DNA of 64,000 nucleotides. It comes from Trinickia dabaoshanensis. Its GTDB lineage: Bacteria; Pseudomonadota; Gammaproteobacteria; Burkholderiales; Burkholderiaceae. Of the stretch, positions 48,001 through 57,592 are shown one piece after another. The position numbers and the translations under genes were made by a program. A model generated the notes under the pieces. It was given only the letters and a program-made list of their open reading frames with translations, was not told the DNA's origin and made no database searches. Each line of letters opens with the position of its first letter. Positions within the stretch are counted from its first letter, which is position 1. The DNA is taken from positions 62,001-126,000 of the forward strand of contig NZ_PNYA01000005.1 of assembly GCF_002879885.1 (NCBI RefSeq), given 5' to 3'.

Positions 48001-48906
48001 CCAATCGTCTCGATTGCCGCCGCTCAGAATGACCTGAAACACCGGCGCATCGATGCCGAACACCGGCCATTGCCCATCCTCGGGCGTCGATGCGGCGAAC
48101 GCCGTCGTATTGAGTACGAGTCTCACCTCGTGCTCGGCGCACAGCTCGGTCACCAGCGCATGGCTGACCGCATCCTTGAGCGAGGTAATCGCGATGGGAA
48201 GCGGATTGAGGCCACGCGCTTCGAGCGCATCGATCAGCGCATCGAACACCGCGGTATTCGACGCTTGCAGGTGCGCTCGGTAAAAGAGAATGGCAACGAC
48301 AGGAGCACCCGCTCGCCACCGTGCCTGCCAGTCGGAGACGGTCGGCCGATCGTGTCCCGGATGGTAAAGGGTGGCGTTCGGCACGCACATCGGTGGCGCC
48401 GGCTCCTCGCCCCAGCCCAATGCATGCCATGCGATCGCACGCAAGAACGCTTCGGCATTGGCCGGCCCGCCTTCGCGCAAATAGCGCCACAGGCGCGTAC
48501 AGAACGCGGGGCTTTCCGTGCTCTGCGCGATCAGATTCGGATCTTCCTGCAAATCGCCCGAGAACATGACGAGCGTTTGCTTGTTATGCCTCGCCAATTG
48601 CACGACGCGTTCGATCCCGTAGGGCCAATATGCCTCGCCGCCGAGATGGTCGATGACGACGACGCGCGCATGCCTCAGGACGTCGTCGACATAAAAATCG
48701 ACCGATGCCGGCTGACGCAGATAGGTGACGTTGGTCAGCCGCAGGCTTGGGAAGCCTTCGCCCAGCCGTTCGACCACGCCCGCCAGCAGCGACAGCGTCG
48801 TATCGGCGGAACTGAGCACGACGATGTCGCCGGGGCGTTGATCGATACGAACGACGCCCGCCGTGTCATCGACGAAGCCACCCGGGACCGTCCGTAGCAA
48901 ATGCAT
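45091..48906 (-). CDS. cobN: Cobaltochelatase subunit CobN
   Basis: A 1271-residue CobN/ChlH-family protein, the large substrate-binding subunit for ATP-dependent cobalt insertion into hydrogenobyrinic acid a,c-diamide. Motifs include [40 protein letters not shown]-type context replaced by [19 protein letters not shown], and [13 protein letters not shown]-like segment ([18 protein letters not shown]). Full length for the family. It lies 15 bp downstream of cobW and overlaps the ATPase gene, giving operon cobW-cobN-ATPase-VWA. Confidence 0.94.
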   Translation of the reverse strand: MHLLRTVPGGFVDDTAGVVRIDQRPGDIVVLSSADTTLSLLAGVVERLGEGFPSLRLTNVTYLRQPASVDFYVDDVLRHARVVVIDHLGGEAYWPYGIERVVQLARHNKQTLVMFSGDLQEDPNLIAQSTESPAFCTRLWRYLREGGPANAEAFLRAIAWHALGWGEEPAPPMCVPNATLYHPGHDRPTVSDWQARWRAGAPVVAILFYRAHLQASNTAVFDALIDALEARGLNPLPIAITSLKDAVSHALVTELCAEHEVRLVLNTTAFAASTPEDGQWPVFGIDAPVFQVILSGGNRDDWVKDNQGLNSRDIAMHIALPEVDGRIITRAISFKGLAYRCPHTEVDVVRYQADAERVAFVAELARRWCRLRALPNEEKRLALVLANYPASEGRIGNGVGLDTPASVVEILRSLRDDGYRVESLPSDGEALMAQLTQGVTNDPAVRDLRPALQSFSLDDYRAAFAALPEQVRDALNERWGPPESDPTVRHGRFMISGWRCGRIFVGIQPSRSRVAGDYASYHDADLVPPHAYLAFYFWLREVFLIDALVHVGKHGSLEWLPGKSVALSESCWPDLTLGPIPHLYPFIVNDPGEGSQAKRRAHAVIIDHLMPPLTRAESYGPLQDLERQVDEYYEALMVDARRAKLLRGTILETIVKHRLHDELSMAKPAGQDEEDALLTRVDAWLCELKEAQIRDGLHVFGRSPEGREQRDTLLALARFPVRDGRGKNAGLIDAIAKDLGIDHLFDPLTAEWSTAWTGTRPALLERVSEAPWRHNGDTRERLELLAQQLLDAQCNGPEAKRDASPDTPMQALPFTCQVLERIREDVLPRLAACGSEELRHLKRGLEGRFVPPGPSGSPSRGRPDVLPTGRNFYSVDTRAIPTQAAWALGLKSARQLLERHLQEHGDYPRAIGLSIWGTATMRTGGDDIAQAMALLGVRPKWAAGSHRVTDFEILPVGVLERPRIDVTLRVSGFFRDAFPNVMHLFDAAVQAVAELDDESADVNPIRARVLRERDAWIARGLDANEARKRAGWRVFSSKPGAYGAGLQEMIDSRAWDTDEDLAGAYRAFGGYAYASTSAGDEAHGAFATRLASIDVVLQNQDNREHDLLDSNDYYQFQGGMAAAVRHFSGWQPQLYHADHSNPAAPRVRPLSEEIARVIRSRVVNPKWLDGVKRHGYKGAAEIAATVDYLYGYDATARVITDHQYALVTDAYLNDADTRGFMQRHNPQALHSICERLLEAIGRGLWREPGAYRAQIEEHLLDTEQQIEKRSS

Positions 48907-48921
48907 TCGAGGCTCTGAGAA

Positions 48922-50001
48922 TCAAGCGGCCGCGCTCGCCGCCGCAAGTGCGTGATCGAACTCGCGCTGCAGCCGCGTCACATCCAAGTCTTCGCCGATC
49001 AGCACGAACTTGCTCGAGCGCGTTTCGTCGTCGCGCCAACGCCGATCGAAATAACTGTCGAAGCGCTCGCCCACGCCCTGGATGACGAGCCGCATGGCCG
49101 CGCCCGGCAAGGCGGCGAAACCCTTCGCGCGATAGATCGCATGATTGGCGACCAGATGCTTCAACGCGGCAATCGCCGTTTCGCGCGAGGCCGGCGCGCC
49201 CGAAACAACGACGGAATCGAACTCGTCGTGGTGGTGATCGGCATCGTCGGCCGAGCCATGGTGATCGGGCCGCGTATCGATCGTCGTTTCGGAGGCCGCA
49301 TTCAGGCCGAGCAATACCGACAAGTCGAGCTTACCGTTACAGGCCGGCACGATTTTGACGTGCGGGGGAATCTCTTCGCGGATGAGCCGGGACACCGCGG
49401 CCTGAGCCGGCTCGTCGAGCAAATCCGTTTTATTGAGCACGACGAGATCGGCCGCGCTCAGTTGATCTTCGAATAGCTCGTGGAGCGGCGATTCGTGATC
49501 GAGATTCGGATCGCTCTTGCGTTGCGCGTCCACCGCGCCCGGATCGTCGGCGAATTGGCCGCTCGCGGCCGCCGGTCCATCGACCACGGTGACCACGGCA
49601 TCCACCGTGAAGCTATTGCGGATCGACGGCCAATTGAATGCCTGCACGAGAGGCTTGGGCAACGCCAATCCCGATGTTTCGATCAGCACGTGATCGATCG
49701 TTGCGCGCCGCTCGACCAGCGCCTCCATCACCGGAAAGAATTCCTCCTGCACGGTGCAGCACAAGCATCCGTTCGCCAGTTCGTAGAGCTGGCCTTCGCG
49801 CTCCTGCCCCGTTTCGTCGCATCCGATGCCGCAGCCTTTGAGGATTTCCCCGTCCACCCCGAGTTCGCCGAACTCATTGACGATGACGGCAACGCGCAAG
49901 CCGTTGGCCTGGGACAGGATGTGACGCAGCAGCGTGGTTTTACCGCTACCGAGAAAGCCCGTGATGACGGTCACGGGGATTTTGCGCATGGTTGTCGACA
50001 T
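48922..50001 (-). CDS. cobW: CobW-family metallochaperone GTPase
   Basis: A 359-residue G3E-family GTPase. Walker A is [12 protein letters not shown], the conserved metal-binding motif is NGCLCCTVQ (CxCC), the base-recognition motif is NKTD, and a His-rich loop [17 protein letters not shown] is present, plus the C-terminal CobW_C domain. It is thought to supply cobalt to CobN. Start at ATG 50001 (another at 49989); both lack a strong ribosome binding site, which fits translational control by the upstream cobalamin riboswitch. Confidence 0.92.
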   Translation of the reverse strand: MSTTMRKIPVTVITGFLGSGKTTLLRHILSQANGLRVAVIVNEFGELGVDGEILKGCGIGCDETGQEREGQLYELANGCLCCTVQEEFFPVMEALVERRATIDHVLIETSGLALPKPLVQAFNWPSIRNSFTVDAVVTVVDGPAAASGQFADDPGAVDAQRKSDPNLDHESPLHELFEDQLSAADLVVLNKTDLLDEPAQAAVSRLIREEIPPHVKIVPACNGKLDLSVLLGLNAASETTIDTRPDHHGSADDADHHHDEFDSVVVSGAPASRETAIAALKHLVANHAIYRAKGFAALPGAAMRLVIQGVGERFDSYFDRRWRDDETRSSKFVLIGEDLDVTRLQREFDHALAAASAAA

Positions 50002-50029
50002 GATGGACAAAGGTGACGAAGCACTGGAT

Positions 50030-50047
50030 CGGCGTGACAGCACGCCG
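50030..50047 (-). other. Expression-platform hairpin between riboswitch and cobW
   Basis: CGGCGTG and CACGCCG form 7-bp arms with a 4-base loop, 28 bp before the cobW start on the minus strand. It lies directly after the riboswitch aptamer and could be part of its on/off platform. No T-run follows, so translational control is more likely than termination. Confidence 0.45.
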
Positions 50048-50069
50048 CCTTCCCGCAGCAAGCTGTCTT

Positions 50070-50275
50070 CTTCTCCGGCCGGTATCCGGGCTGACGAACG
50101 TACCGCTTCACCTTCCCGCGCCGTTTAAGGCGCAGTGGTATAGCACACGCAGACGTCGCGTGTGTCGAAGCCGGCCGTGTATCGCGTGAGCGCGACACAT
50201 TCGCTAACCGTTGCGGGGGCAGCACAGGCAGGTTCGCCACGATACGCGTCGAGCCGAACCGCTGTTTCCCGTTTA
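50070..50275 (-). ncRNA. Cobalamin riboswitch (class I type aptamer)
   Basis: On the minus strand the conserved elements occur in order: GGGAA (complement of 50266-50270), GCTGCCCCCGCAACGG (within 50204-50229), CCACTG (50133-50138), GGGAAGG (50111-50117) and the B12 box AGCCCGGATACCGGCC (50077-50092). Order, spacing and sequences match the cobalamin riboswitch consensus. It precedes cobW by about 70 bases and should repress cobW-cobN-ATPase-VWA when cobalamin is plentiful. Boundaries are approximate. Confidence 0.9.
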
Positions 50276-50536
50276 ACTGCGCATGTTCGAACGCATGCGC
50301 GAGCACCAGATTAGACGCGAGTGTAGGTATGTGGAACGGGCCCGTCAAGGAAACACGGTGTGCGGTGTGGCGTGCCGCAAGGCCTGTGGTATCTTCGTTC
50401 CCCCTTATCTACCGCCTTTCGCAAACATGCAACGTCGCCTAGGGGCCTCGTGCGCCGTACTTCCGTGCCGCCGGCGCAACGGCGCGGCCAGGCTTGCGCG
50501 CACGCCGGCCGTCTTCTCCGTTGCCGGGAGGCGGCG

Positions 50537-51673
50537 ATGAGCCGGGCTTGGCTGATCGGCGCTGGGCCGGGCGACGCCGAACTGATGACGGTCAAGGCCA
50601 TGCGCGCGCTAGCTGTGGCCGACGTCGTGCTCGTGGACGACCTCGTGAACCCCGATATCCTCGAGATGGCGCGCGCCGACGCGCGTATCGTCCATGTCGG
50701 CAAACGCGGGGGGAGCCTTTCCACGCCGCAAAGCGAGATCATCGAACTCATGCTCGATCATCTGCGCGACGGCCGCAGCGTGGCCCGGCTGAAAGGCGGC
50801 GATCCGTTCGTGTTCGGCCGCGGCGGCGAGGAATTGGCGGCATTGCGCGCCGCCGGCATCGACGTCGAGATCATCAGCGGCGTGACCGCGGGCATCGCCG
50901 CGCCCGCTACGCTGGGTATACCGATCACGCACCGGGGCATGGCGCAGGGCGCCATCTTCGTCACCGGGCACGGGGCCGACGATCAGGAGCCCGACTGGGG
51001 GGCATTGGCGGCCACTGGGTTGACGCTGATCGTCTACATGGGCATTCGCCGCGTGGAGGACATTGCCGATGCCTTGCTTCGCGCAGGCATGTCCGACGAT
51101 ACGCCGTGTGTCGCAATCGAATCGGCCACCCTGCCGACCCAGCGTCAGGTCATGGCATCTTTATCGGCGCTTCCGATGCAGGTGCGCCAGGCCGGGCTGG
51201 GCTCGCCTTCGATCCTGGTCATCGGCCGCGTCGCTTCTCTCGCTTGGACGAGCCAACCCGTCACGAACGAAAAGCCGTTGACGGTCGGCCTCGGGTTTCG
51301 GCGCGGCGTAACCGTTGAACAAATAGAAACGGCCGTTCGTACGGCCTTGGCCCCAACGACCATGGCCGACGTCGCCTGCGTGGCCACGGCCGAAACAAAG
51401 GCCGCCGAACCGGCGCTCGCCGCATTTTGCGAACGCCATGGCCTGCCGTTGGTCACATTTTCCGTGCCCGAGATTCAAGCGTGCTTCGAGCGCTTTCCTG
51501 CGCTGCGCAGATCGCCGCCCGTACAAGCGCATATCGGCGCCGACGGGGTATGCGAACCGTGCGCGCTGCTGGCCGCGAGAAACGGTAATCTGATACGGGA
51601 AAAACAAGCGTTGGACGGCGTCACGGTTGCGATCGCCGTTTCGGAGAACCCAACGGCGGGATCGAACGCGTAA
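50537..51673 (+). CDS. cobA: CobA-CobE fusion: uroporphyrinogen-III C-methyltransferase with CbiG-C domain
   Basis: A 378-residue fusion. Residues 1 to about 250 are SUMT (AWLIGAGPGDAELMTVKAM, VARLKGGDPFVFGRGGEE, GVTAGIAAPATLGIPITHRG), producing precorrin-2. From about 255 a CobE/CbiG-C domain follows (VGLGFRRGVTVEQIETAV, CVATAETKAAEPALAAFCE, GVCEPCALLAA, KQALDGVTVAIA). GGGAGG precedes the ATG at 50537; the frame is open to 50360 but that lacks similarity. It heads cobA/E-cobO-cobB, divergent from the riboswitch-led operon. Confidence 0.9.
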   Translation: MSRAWLIGAGPGDAELMTVKAMRALAVADVVLVDDLVNPDILEMARADARIVHVGKRGGSLSTPQSEIIELMLDHLRDGRSVARLKGGDPFVFGRGGEELAALRAAGIDVEIISGVTAGIAAPATLGIPITHRGMAQGAIFVTGHGADDQEPDWGALAATGLTLIVYMGIRRVEDIADALLRAGMSDDTPCVAIESATLPTQRQVMASLSALPMQVRQAGLGSPSILVIGRVASLAWTSQPVTNEKPLTVGLGFRRGVTVEQIETAVRTALAPTTMADVACVATAETKAAEPALAAFCERHGLPLVTFSVPEIQACFERFPALRRSPPVQAHIGADGVCEPCALLAARNGNLIREKQALDGVTVAIAVSENPTAGSNA

Positions 51674-51687
51674 CAGACAAGGACACT

Positions 51688-52290
51688 ATGAAGACGGACA
51701 CCGAATCGCATTTGCGCATGACGCAGCGGCGCCGCGAAGGCCATGAGAAAAAACAGGCTTCGGCGACGCTGGAGAAAGGCTTGCTGATCGTCAACACCGG
51801 CAACGGCAAGGGCAAGAGCACGGCGGCGTTCGGTATGGCGGTGCGGATGCTCGGTCATGACGAGCGCGTCGGCATCGTGCAGTTCATCAAAGGCGCGTTG
51901 CATACGTCGGAGCGCGATTTTCTGGGCGCGAACGCAAAGTGCGATTTCGTTACGATGGGCGATGGATACACCTGGAACACGCAAAACCGCGAAGCCGATA
52001 TGGCCACCGCCCGCAAAGGCTGGGAGCAAGCCGTCGCGATGATTCGAAGCGGGGACTATCGGATGGTCATCCTTGATGAATTGAACACCGTCCTCAAGTA
52101 CGAATACCTTCCGCTCGACGAAGTGCTCGGCGTGCTGACGGCTCGCGCGCCGATGCAACATATCGTCGTGACTGGGCGCCACGCGCCCGATGCTTTGATT
52201 GAAGCCGCCGATCTCGTCACTGAAATGCGCCTCGTCAAGCATCCGTATCGCGAGCAAGGCGTGAAAGCGCAGCGCGGCGTGGAGTTCTGA
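51688..52290 (+). CDS. cobO: Cob(I)yrinic acid a,c-diamide adenosyltransferase
   Basis: A 200-residue ATP:corrinoid adenosyltransferase of the BtuR/CobO family. The N-terminal P-loop is NTGNGKGKSTAAFG, then VGIVQFIKGALHTSERDF, the aspartate region VILDELNTVLKYEYLPL and VVTGRHAPDALIEAADLVTEM. It adds the 5'-deoxyadenosyl upper ligand. AAGGA lies 6 bases before the ATG. It is 14 bp after cobA/E and 2 bp before cobB. Confidence 0.94.
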   Translation: MKTDTESHLRMTQRRREGHEKKQASATLEKGLLIVNTGNGKGKSTAAFGMAVRMLGHDERVGIVQFIKGALHTSERDFLGANAKCDFVTMGDGYTWNTQNREADMATARKGWEQAVAMIRSGDYRMVILDELNTVLKYEYLPLDEVLGVLTARAPMQHIVVTGRHAPDALIEAADLVTEMRLVKHPYREQGVKAQRGVEF

Positions 52291-52292
52291 TC

Positions 52293-53591
52293 GTGCCCGC
52301 ATGCCCGGCCCTCTTGATTAGCGGCCCAGCTTCGGGACAAGGCAAGACGACGGTGACGGCGGGCCTTGCGCAATTGCATCGCCAACTCGGCCGAAAGGTG
52401 CGCGTGTTCAAGACGGGGCCCGATTTTCTCGATCCGATGATTCTCGAGCGGGCCAGCGGCGCGCAAGTGCAATCGCTCGATCTATGGATGGTCGGGGAAG
52501 ACGGGTGTAGACGCTTGCTCGCTGAAGCAGCGGAACAAGCGGACTTGATCCTGATCGAAGGCGTGATGGGGCTATTCGATGGCACGCCGAGCAGCGCCGA
52601 TCTCGCCGCGCGATTCGGCGTACCCGTCGCGGCCGTGATCTCGGCACAAGCGATGGCGCAGACGTTCGGTGCGCTGTCGTTCGGGCTGGCGCACTACCGG
52701 GCCGATGTGTCGATCTATGGGGTGCTCGCCAATCACGTAGGGTCGCCGCGTCATGCGGGGATGCTCGAGGAAAGCGTGCCTTCCGATATTCGGTGGCTCG
52801 GGCACCTGTGCCGGTCGGATCGAATCACCTTGCCGGAACGGCACCTGGGCCTGCATCAAGCCGGCGAGATCGACGAACTCGACGCACGCATCGAATTCAC
52901 CGCGCGGGCATTGGCCGATACGGCGCTCGCCGAGTTGCCGCCGCCCATGTTCTTCGAACCGCAGGCACCGCTCGCATTGCCGAAATCGCTCGATGGGGTG
53001 CAAATCGCGCTTGCGCGCGACGCGGCATTTTCGTTCGTCTTCCCGGCCAATGTGGAACTTCTGGGAACGCTCGGTGCACGCGTGACGTATTTTTCGCCGC
53101 TGGCGAACGAGGCTGTTCCCGAAGCGACGGACGCCCTGTTTCTACCGGGCGGCTACCCGGAGTTGCACGCCGCGACGCTTGCCGCCAACGCGCGCAGTGC
53201 GGCGTCGATCCGCGCGCACGCGGCAGCCGGCAAGCCCATCGTGGCCGAGTGCGGGGGAATGCTGTATCTGCTCGAAAGCTTGACCGACGCAAAAGGCGTT
53301 CGCACGGCGATGATCGGCTTGTTGCCGGGACACGCGACGATGCACGAAAAGCTGCGCGGCCTCGGCATGCAAGCGCTACGGTCGGAACACGGCGTCATGA
53401 CCGGGCATACGTTTCATTACTCGAGCATGGCCACCGATTTGATCCCGGAGCGTCACGCATATCGGCCGCAAAGCGATGCCGATGGCGAGCCGGTATTTCG
53501 GGTGGGCTCGATCGTCGCCACGTATATGCATGGATATTGGCCGTCGAATCCGGCGCTCGCCGCGGCCTTATTGACCGGTAAGGCCTTCTAG
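52293..53591 (+). CDS. cobB: Hydrogenobyrinic acid a,c-diamide synthase
   Basis: A 432-residue glutamine-dependent amidase starting at GTG 52293, 2 bp after cobO. The N-terminal dethiobiotin-synthetase-like domain has P-loop GPASGQGKTTVTAG and LILIEGVMGLFDG. The C-terminal class-I glutaminase-like domain has FLPGGYPELHAATL and nucleophile Cys in VAECGGMLYLLE. It amidates side chains a and c before cobalt insertion. Confidence 0.93.
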   Translation: MPACPALLISGPASGQGKTTVTAGLAQLHRQLGRKVRVFKTGPDFLDPMILERASGAQVQSLDLWMVGEDGCRRLLAEAAEQADLILIEGVMGLFDGTPSSADLAARFGVPVAAVISAQAMAQTFGALSFGLAHYRADVSIYGVLANHVGSPRHAGMLEESVPSDIRWLGHLCRSDRITLPERHLGLHQAGEIDELDARIEFTARALADTALAELPPPMFFEPQAPLALPKSLDGVQIALARDAAFSFVFPANVELLGTLGARVTYFSPLANEAVPEATDALFLPGGYPELHAATLAANARSAASIRAHAAAGKPIVAECGGMLYLLESLTDAKGVRTAMIGLLPGHATMHEKLRGLGMQALRSEHGVMTGHTFHYSSMATDLIPERHAYRPQSDADGEPVFRVGSIVATYMHGYWPSNPALAAALLTGKAF

Positions 53592-53618
53592 TCGCCCCGC
53601 AAGTTTGGCTACGGCCGG

Positions 53619-53861
53619 CTAGACACGCTCGCTATTGCGCTTTGATAGCTTGTCGAGCATCGACAATTTCTCGTCGTCGCTCGACGATTTCCACGCTTTG
53701 ATCTCTTCGCGCGTGCGCAGGCACCCTTCGCAATAGCCGCTTACCTGATCGATGCGGCAGATGTCGATGCAGGGCGAGCCGACAGGGCTTAACCCGCGGG
53801 CGGCCGCGATCGCATTCGCGAGATCTTCGCTTCGGTTGTCGAGTTCTTCGTTTTGCGTCAA
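53619..53861 (-). CDS. DUF1289 small Cys-rich protein
   Basis: An 80-residue protein starting at TTG 53861, overlapping the cobC stop in the tetranucleotide TTGA. The core SPCIDICRIDQVSGYCEGC has the DUF1289 spacing CX3C-X8-CX2C, a probable metal-binding site, followed by TREEIKAWKSSSDDEK. The family is widespread in Proteobacteria with no agreed function. Tight coupling to cobC suggests a link to the cobalamin pathway or simply a chance operon. It is convergent with cobB. Confidence 0.75.
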   Translation of the reverse strand: MTQNEELDNRSEDLANAIAAARGLSPVGSPCIDICRIDQVSGYCEGCLRTREEIKAWKSSSDDEKLSMLDKLSKRNSERV

Positions 53862-54922
53862 CCCTGCACCTCTATCTTCACTGAATTCAATGCTGCGTCC
53901 AGCCGCATCCATGCGGCCTCGTCCGCAGGCAAGCCGAACCTGATCCCTTGTATCACGTCGAATCGGCGCACCCAAATCCCCAAACGCGCGAGGCCATCTT
54001 GCCAACGCTCGGCCTGCCCGGTTCTCACCCAGGAAAAAAGCGGGGTACTCATTACCTTCGTGTGATGCCGCCCAAGCATATCGGCTAGGCGCTCTCCCGA
54101 CGCAATGAGTTCGCTCCTCGTCTTCGTTTGCCATTCGGAATCGAGCAGCGCGGCGCGCACGGCAAGGCGAGCGGGTCCCGATACCGTCCAAGGCCCGCGC
54201 ATCGCGCGCATCGCTGCATCGATACGCTCGCAAGCCAGTACGAAGCCGACTCTCGCGCCGGCCAGGCCATAGAATTTGCCGATCGAGCGCAGCACGATCA
54301 ACGCTTCGCGATTCGCGAAGCGCGCGACGCTGAAATCGGGCATCGATTCGATGAACGCTTCGTCGACCACGAGCGTTCCGCCACGCGCGGCAAGCTGCAC
54401 GCACCAACTCATGACCTGCTGGGCACAATATCGCTCTGTGCCGGGGTTGTTGGGATTGACCAGGATCAGATGCTTCAAGTCCACGGGCAACTCGCGCGAC
54501 GGGTCCAACACGAACGAAGCCGCATGAGCGGAGTCACCCCAACCCAGCTCTGGCGTGACGAACCGCGCCACGGGAAATCCAGCCCGCTCGAAGGCCGGGG
54601 CGTACTCTCCGTACGTCAACAGCCCTACCCCCACGCGCCCCTTCGGCAGCACCGCCGGCAACATGCGGATAGCGGCCTGCGTTCCCGCTACCGCTAGCGC
54701 GCGCGTCGTGCCGTAATGCTCGGCGGCGATCGCTTCCAGATCATCGTGATCGTCGGGCAGCCTTATCCACGCTTGCGGATCGATCGGCGGCACGGGATAG
54801 CCGTGCGGATTGATGCCGGTCGATAGGTCGATCCATTGCTCGCGTGCAATACCGTATCGCGCGGCGGCATCGCCGAGGTTGCCGCCGTGAGGCACTGGCG
54901 CCGGATGGGGGAAAGGAAGCAT
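53858..54922 (-). CDS. cobC: L-threonine-O-3-phosphate decarboxylase-like aminotransferase
   Basis: A 354-residue PLP-dependent protein of the CobC/CobD class. Key pieces are GNLGDAAARYGIAREQWIDLSTGINP near the N-terminus, LVNPNNPGTERY, VDEAFIE and the PLP Lys region RSIGKFYGLAGARVGF. It provides the aminopropanol linker precursor. It lies 16 bp after cobD and overlaps the DUF1289 gene at its end. Confidence 0.9.
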   Translation of the reverse strand: MLPFPHPAPVPHGGNLGDAAARYGIAREQWIDLSTGINPHGYPVPPIDPQAWIRLPDDHDDLEAIAAEHYGTTRALAVAGTQAAIRMLPAVLPKGRVGVGLLTYGEYAPAFERAGFPVARFVTPELGWGDSAHAASFVLDPSRELPVDLKHLILVNPNNPGTERYCAQQVMSWCVQLAARGGTLVVDEAFIESMPDFSVARFANREALIVLRSIGKFYGLAGARVGFVLACERIDAAMRAMRGPWTVSGPARLAVRAALLDSEWQTKTRSELIASGERLADMLGRHHTKVMSTPLFSWVRTGQAERWQDGLARLGIWVRRFDVIQGIRFGLPADEAAWMRLDAALNSVKIEVQG

Positions 54923-54938
54923 GAGCGCCCTTCAATCT

Positions 54939-55949
54939 TCAATAAAGAATTGCAACGGCGGCAAGCATTGCCACCACGGCCAGCCAGAGCGCAATCGAGC
55001 GCTTCACGAGGGACAGCGCCCGGCCGACATCGGCGGCACCGGGCACATGCCCCCGGCCCAATACAGGCCGAGGCTCCAGTGCGCCGTGGTACCAGGCGGC
55101 ACCGCCGCAAGCGACGTTCAAGCTACCCGCGCCGCTCGCCATCACCGGGCCCGCATTCGGGCTGTCCCAAGCCGATGCCTGGGTGCGCCAGCATTCCAAC
55201 GCTTGCCTCACGTTGCCGCACAAAGCGTAGGTCAGCGCCGTTAGGCGAGCCGGAAGATAGTTCGCCACGTCGTCGAGGCGCGCAGCCGCCCAACCGAAGT
55301 AGCGCATGCGCGGCGTGCGATAACCCCACATCGCGTCGAGTGTATTGATGAGACGAAAGGCTAGCGCGCCCGCGCCACCCGCGACGACGAACCAAAAAAG
55401 CGCGCCGAAAATAGCATCGTTGCCGTTCTCGAGCGCCGATTCGATCGCGGCTTTGGCCACGGCGGACTCGTCCGCCTCGGAAAGATCGCGCGTCACGACT
55501 CGCGAAGTCAATTCCCGAGCAAGCGGAAGGTCGCCCGCGCGCAACGCATGCTCTACCGGCGCGATGTGATCGACGAGGCTGCGCGCGCCCAGCGCGAACC
55601 ATAGCGCCACGACCTGAAGCAGCCACGATACGGCGGGCGGCAACGCGCCGGTGAGAACGGCGAACAGCCCCACCGGCGGAACGACGGCGAGGGCCCAAGC
55701 CGTGAGGCCCTTGAGGCGTACCCATCCAGGGCGCGATGCGGGCGACTCGGCCGACTCACCCGGCTCGCGCTGGCCGCGGCTAGCCCCATGCGCCGCGGTG
55801 CGATCGGGGTTCAGCGTCCGCTCGATGCGCGCGGCCCACTTGCCGAAGGCGACGAGCGGATGCGCGCGCGACGGCTCGCCCAACAGCGCGTCCATCGCGA
55901 CGCCGGCGAAACACAGCGCAAAGGTAACCGGGGCGGAAAATCCAATCAT
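54939..55949 (-). CDS. cobD: Adenosylcobinamide-phosphate synthase CbiB/CobD
   Basis: A 336-residue inner-membrane protein with several hydrophobic segments. Hallmarks are DALLGEPSRAHPLVAFGKWAARIE, LTSRVVTRDLSEADESAVAKAAIESALENGNDAIFGALFWF (in parts), TLDAMWGYRTPRMRYFGWAAA and RTQASAWDSPNAGPVMA. It joins the aminopropanol phosphate arm to adenosylcobyric acid. ATG at 55949; the longer frame to 56063 lacks similarity. Divergent from cobQ across about 176 bp and followed by cobC. Confidence 0.92.
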   Translation of the reverse strand: MIGFSAPVTFALCFAGVAMDALLGEPSRAHPLVAFGKWAARIERTLNPDRTAAHGASRGQREPGESAESPASRPGWVRLKGLTAWALAVVPPVGLFAVLTGALPPAVSWLLQVVALWFALGARSLVDHIAPVEHALRAGDLPLARELTSRVVTRDLSEADESAVAKAAIESALENGNDAIFGALFWFVVAGGAGALAFRLINTLDAMWGYRTPRMRYFGWAAARLDDVANYLPARLTALTYALCGNVRQALECWRTQASAWDSPNAGPVMASGAGSLNVACGGAAWYHGALEPRPVLGRGHVPGAADVGRALSLVKRSIALWLAVVAMLAAVAILY

Positions 55950-56125
55950 TCGTTGTTCGTGAAAGCGATGTTGCGGAGGCGGCCGCAAGCGCCGATCGAC
56001 ACCGCTTGCGCCGGCTGCCGCTCGGCGGGTGACATAATACGTCCCCCTCGCACGGGCCGCCATGCGTACCCGTGTATTGCTTCGCTTCTTTGCCGAATAG
56101 AACGTAGAACGATAGGACGCGTGAC

Positions 56126-57583
56126 ATGGCTGGCATGTTGATGATCCAGGGCACGAGCTCGGATTCGGGTAAAAGCACCGTGGTCGGCGCGCTGTGCCGC
56201 ATCGCCGCGCGCAGCGGCCTGCGAGTGGCGCCGTTCAAGCCGCAAAACATGTCGCTGAACAGCGCCGTCACCGTGGACGGGGGCGAGATCGGCCGCGCGC
56301 AAGCATGGCAAGCGCTCGCGGCGGGAATCCCGCCCGAAGTGGATATGAACCCGGTGTTGCTCAAACCGAACAGCGATATCGGCGCGCAAGTGATCGTGCA
56401 CGGTCGCTCGACCGGCAATCTCGACGCGCGGGCTTATCACCACTACAAACCGATCGCGCGCCAGGCTGTGCTCGAATCGTTCGAGCGGCTTCGGGCGAAG
56501 TCGGACCTGGTGCTCGTCGAAGGCGCCGGAAGCCCGGCCGAAGTCAATCTGCGCGAGGGCGACATCGCCAACATGGGGTTCGCGACCGCCGTGGGATGCC
56601 CGGTGGTGCTCGTGGCCGATATCGACCGCGGGGGCGTGTTCGCCCAGATTCTGGGCACCCTCGCGTGCTTGGCCGAAGACGAGCGCGCGCTCGTGAAAGG
56701 CGTCGTCATCAACAAATTCCGGGGCGACGTATCGTTGTTGCAACCCGGCATCGAATGGATCGAGGCCCAAACGGGCAAGCCCGTGCTCGGTGTGGTGCCG
56801 TTCGTGCCCAACCTTTGGCTCGATGCCGAAGACGCCTTACCGAAGTCTCGCGGCTCGCAACCCGCGCCCGATGACGCATTGCGCGTCGTCGTCCCGGCGC
56901 TGCCCCGAATCAGCAACCATACCGACTTCGATCCGCTGCGCGCCCATCCGCAAGTGGATCTGCGTTTCGTGAGAATGGGGGACCCGATCCCGGCAGCCGA
57001 TCTCGTCGTGTTGCCCGGGAGCAAGAGCGTTCAATGCGATCTGCATTCGCTACGCCAAGGCGGCTGGGAGCCCTACTTGCGCAAGCATTTGCGGTACGGC
57101 GGGAAACTGATCGGGATCTGCGGCGGGCTGCAGATGCTCGGCCGTGAATTGCGCGACCCGCTCGGGATTGAAAGCGATGCCGGTACGACGCCCGGTCTCG
57201 GCTTGCTCGATTTCGTCACGACGCTCGAGCCGCACAAGCAACTCGTGAACACGGCAGGCAGCCTTTTGCTCGGTGGCGAAGTGCCGGTGCGCGGCTATGA
57301 GATCCATATGGGCGTGACCGAGGGGCCGGCGCTTTCGCGCCCCGCCCTGCGCCTGCGATACGGCAACGACACGAGGGCCGACGGCGCCGTCTCGGGGGAC
57401 GGGCAAATTTTAGCGACGTACTTGCACGGCGTGTTCGATTCACCGGATGCATGCGAGACCTTACTACGCTGGGCCGGTAAGAACGACGCGCTGCGCGTCG
57501 ATCACGATGCGCGCCGCTTGGCCTCGATCGAGACGCTGGCGGATGTGGTGGCCCGGCACGTTCGCCTCGACGGTCTTTGGTGA
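56126..57583 (+). CDS. cobQ: Cobyric acid synthase
   Basis: A 485-residue amidase producing adenosylcobyric acid by amidating b, d, e and g side chains. P-loop is [10 protein letters not shown], followed by [29 protein letters not shown] and NKFRGD. The glutaminase domain has the nucleophile Cys in [12 protein letters not shown] and terminal His in YLHGVFD. Full length, with its own promoter region shared with cobD. A terminator-like hairpin follows immediately. Confidence 0.94.
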   Translation: MAGMLMIQGTSSDSGKSTVVGALCRIAARSGLRVAPFKPQNMSLNSAVTVDGGEIGRAQAWQALAAGIPPEVDMNPVLLKPNSDIGAQVIVHGRSTGNLDARAYHHYKPIARQAVLESFERLRAKSDLVLVEGAGSPAEVNLREGDIANMGFATAVGCPVVLVADIDRGGVFAQILGTLACLAEDERALVKGVVINKFRGDVSLLQPGIEWIEAQTGKPVLGVVPFVPNLWLDAEDALPKSRGSQPAPDDALRVVVPALPRISNHTDFDPLRAHPQVDLRFVRMGDPIPAADLVVLPGSKSVQCDLHSLRQGGWEPYLRKHLRYGGKLIGICGGLQMLGRELRDPLGIESDAGTTPGLGLLDFVTTLEPHKQLVNTAGSLLLGGEVPVRGYEIHMGVTEGPALSRPALRLRYGNDTRADGAVSGDGQILATYLHGVFDSPDACETLLRWAGKNDALRVDHDARRLASIETLADVVARHVRLDGLW

Positions 57584-57592
57584 AGCTCCGCT

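Noticed and set aside
50283-50536. Coding region upstream of cobA/E
   Set aside because: The open frames here lack similarity and ribosome binding sites; the region is better read as the divergent promoter region beside the riboswitch.
53862-54428. N-terminal extension of the DUF1289 frame into cobC (269 codons in total)
   Set aside because: The added residues are cobC read in another frame; the conserved protein begins at the TTG at 53861.
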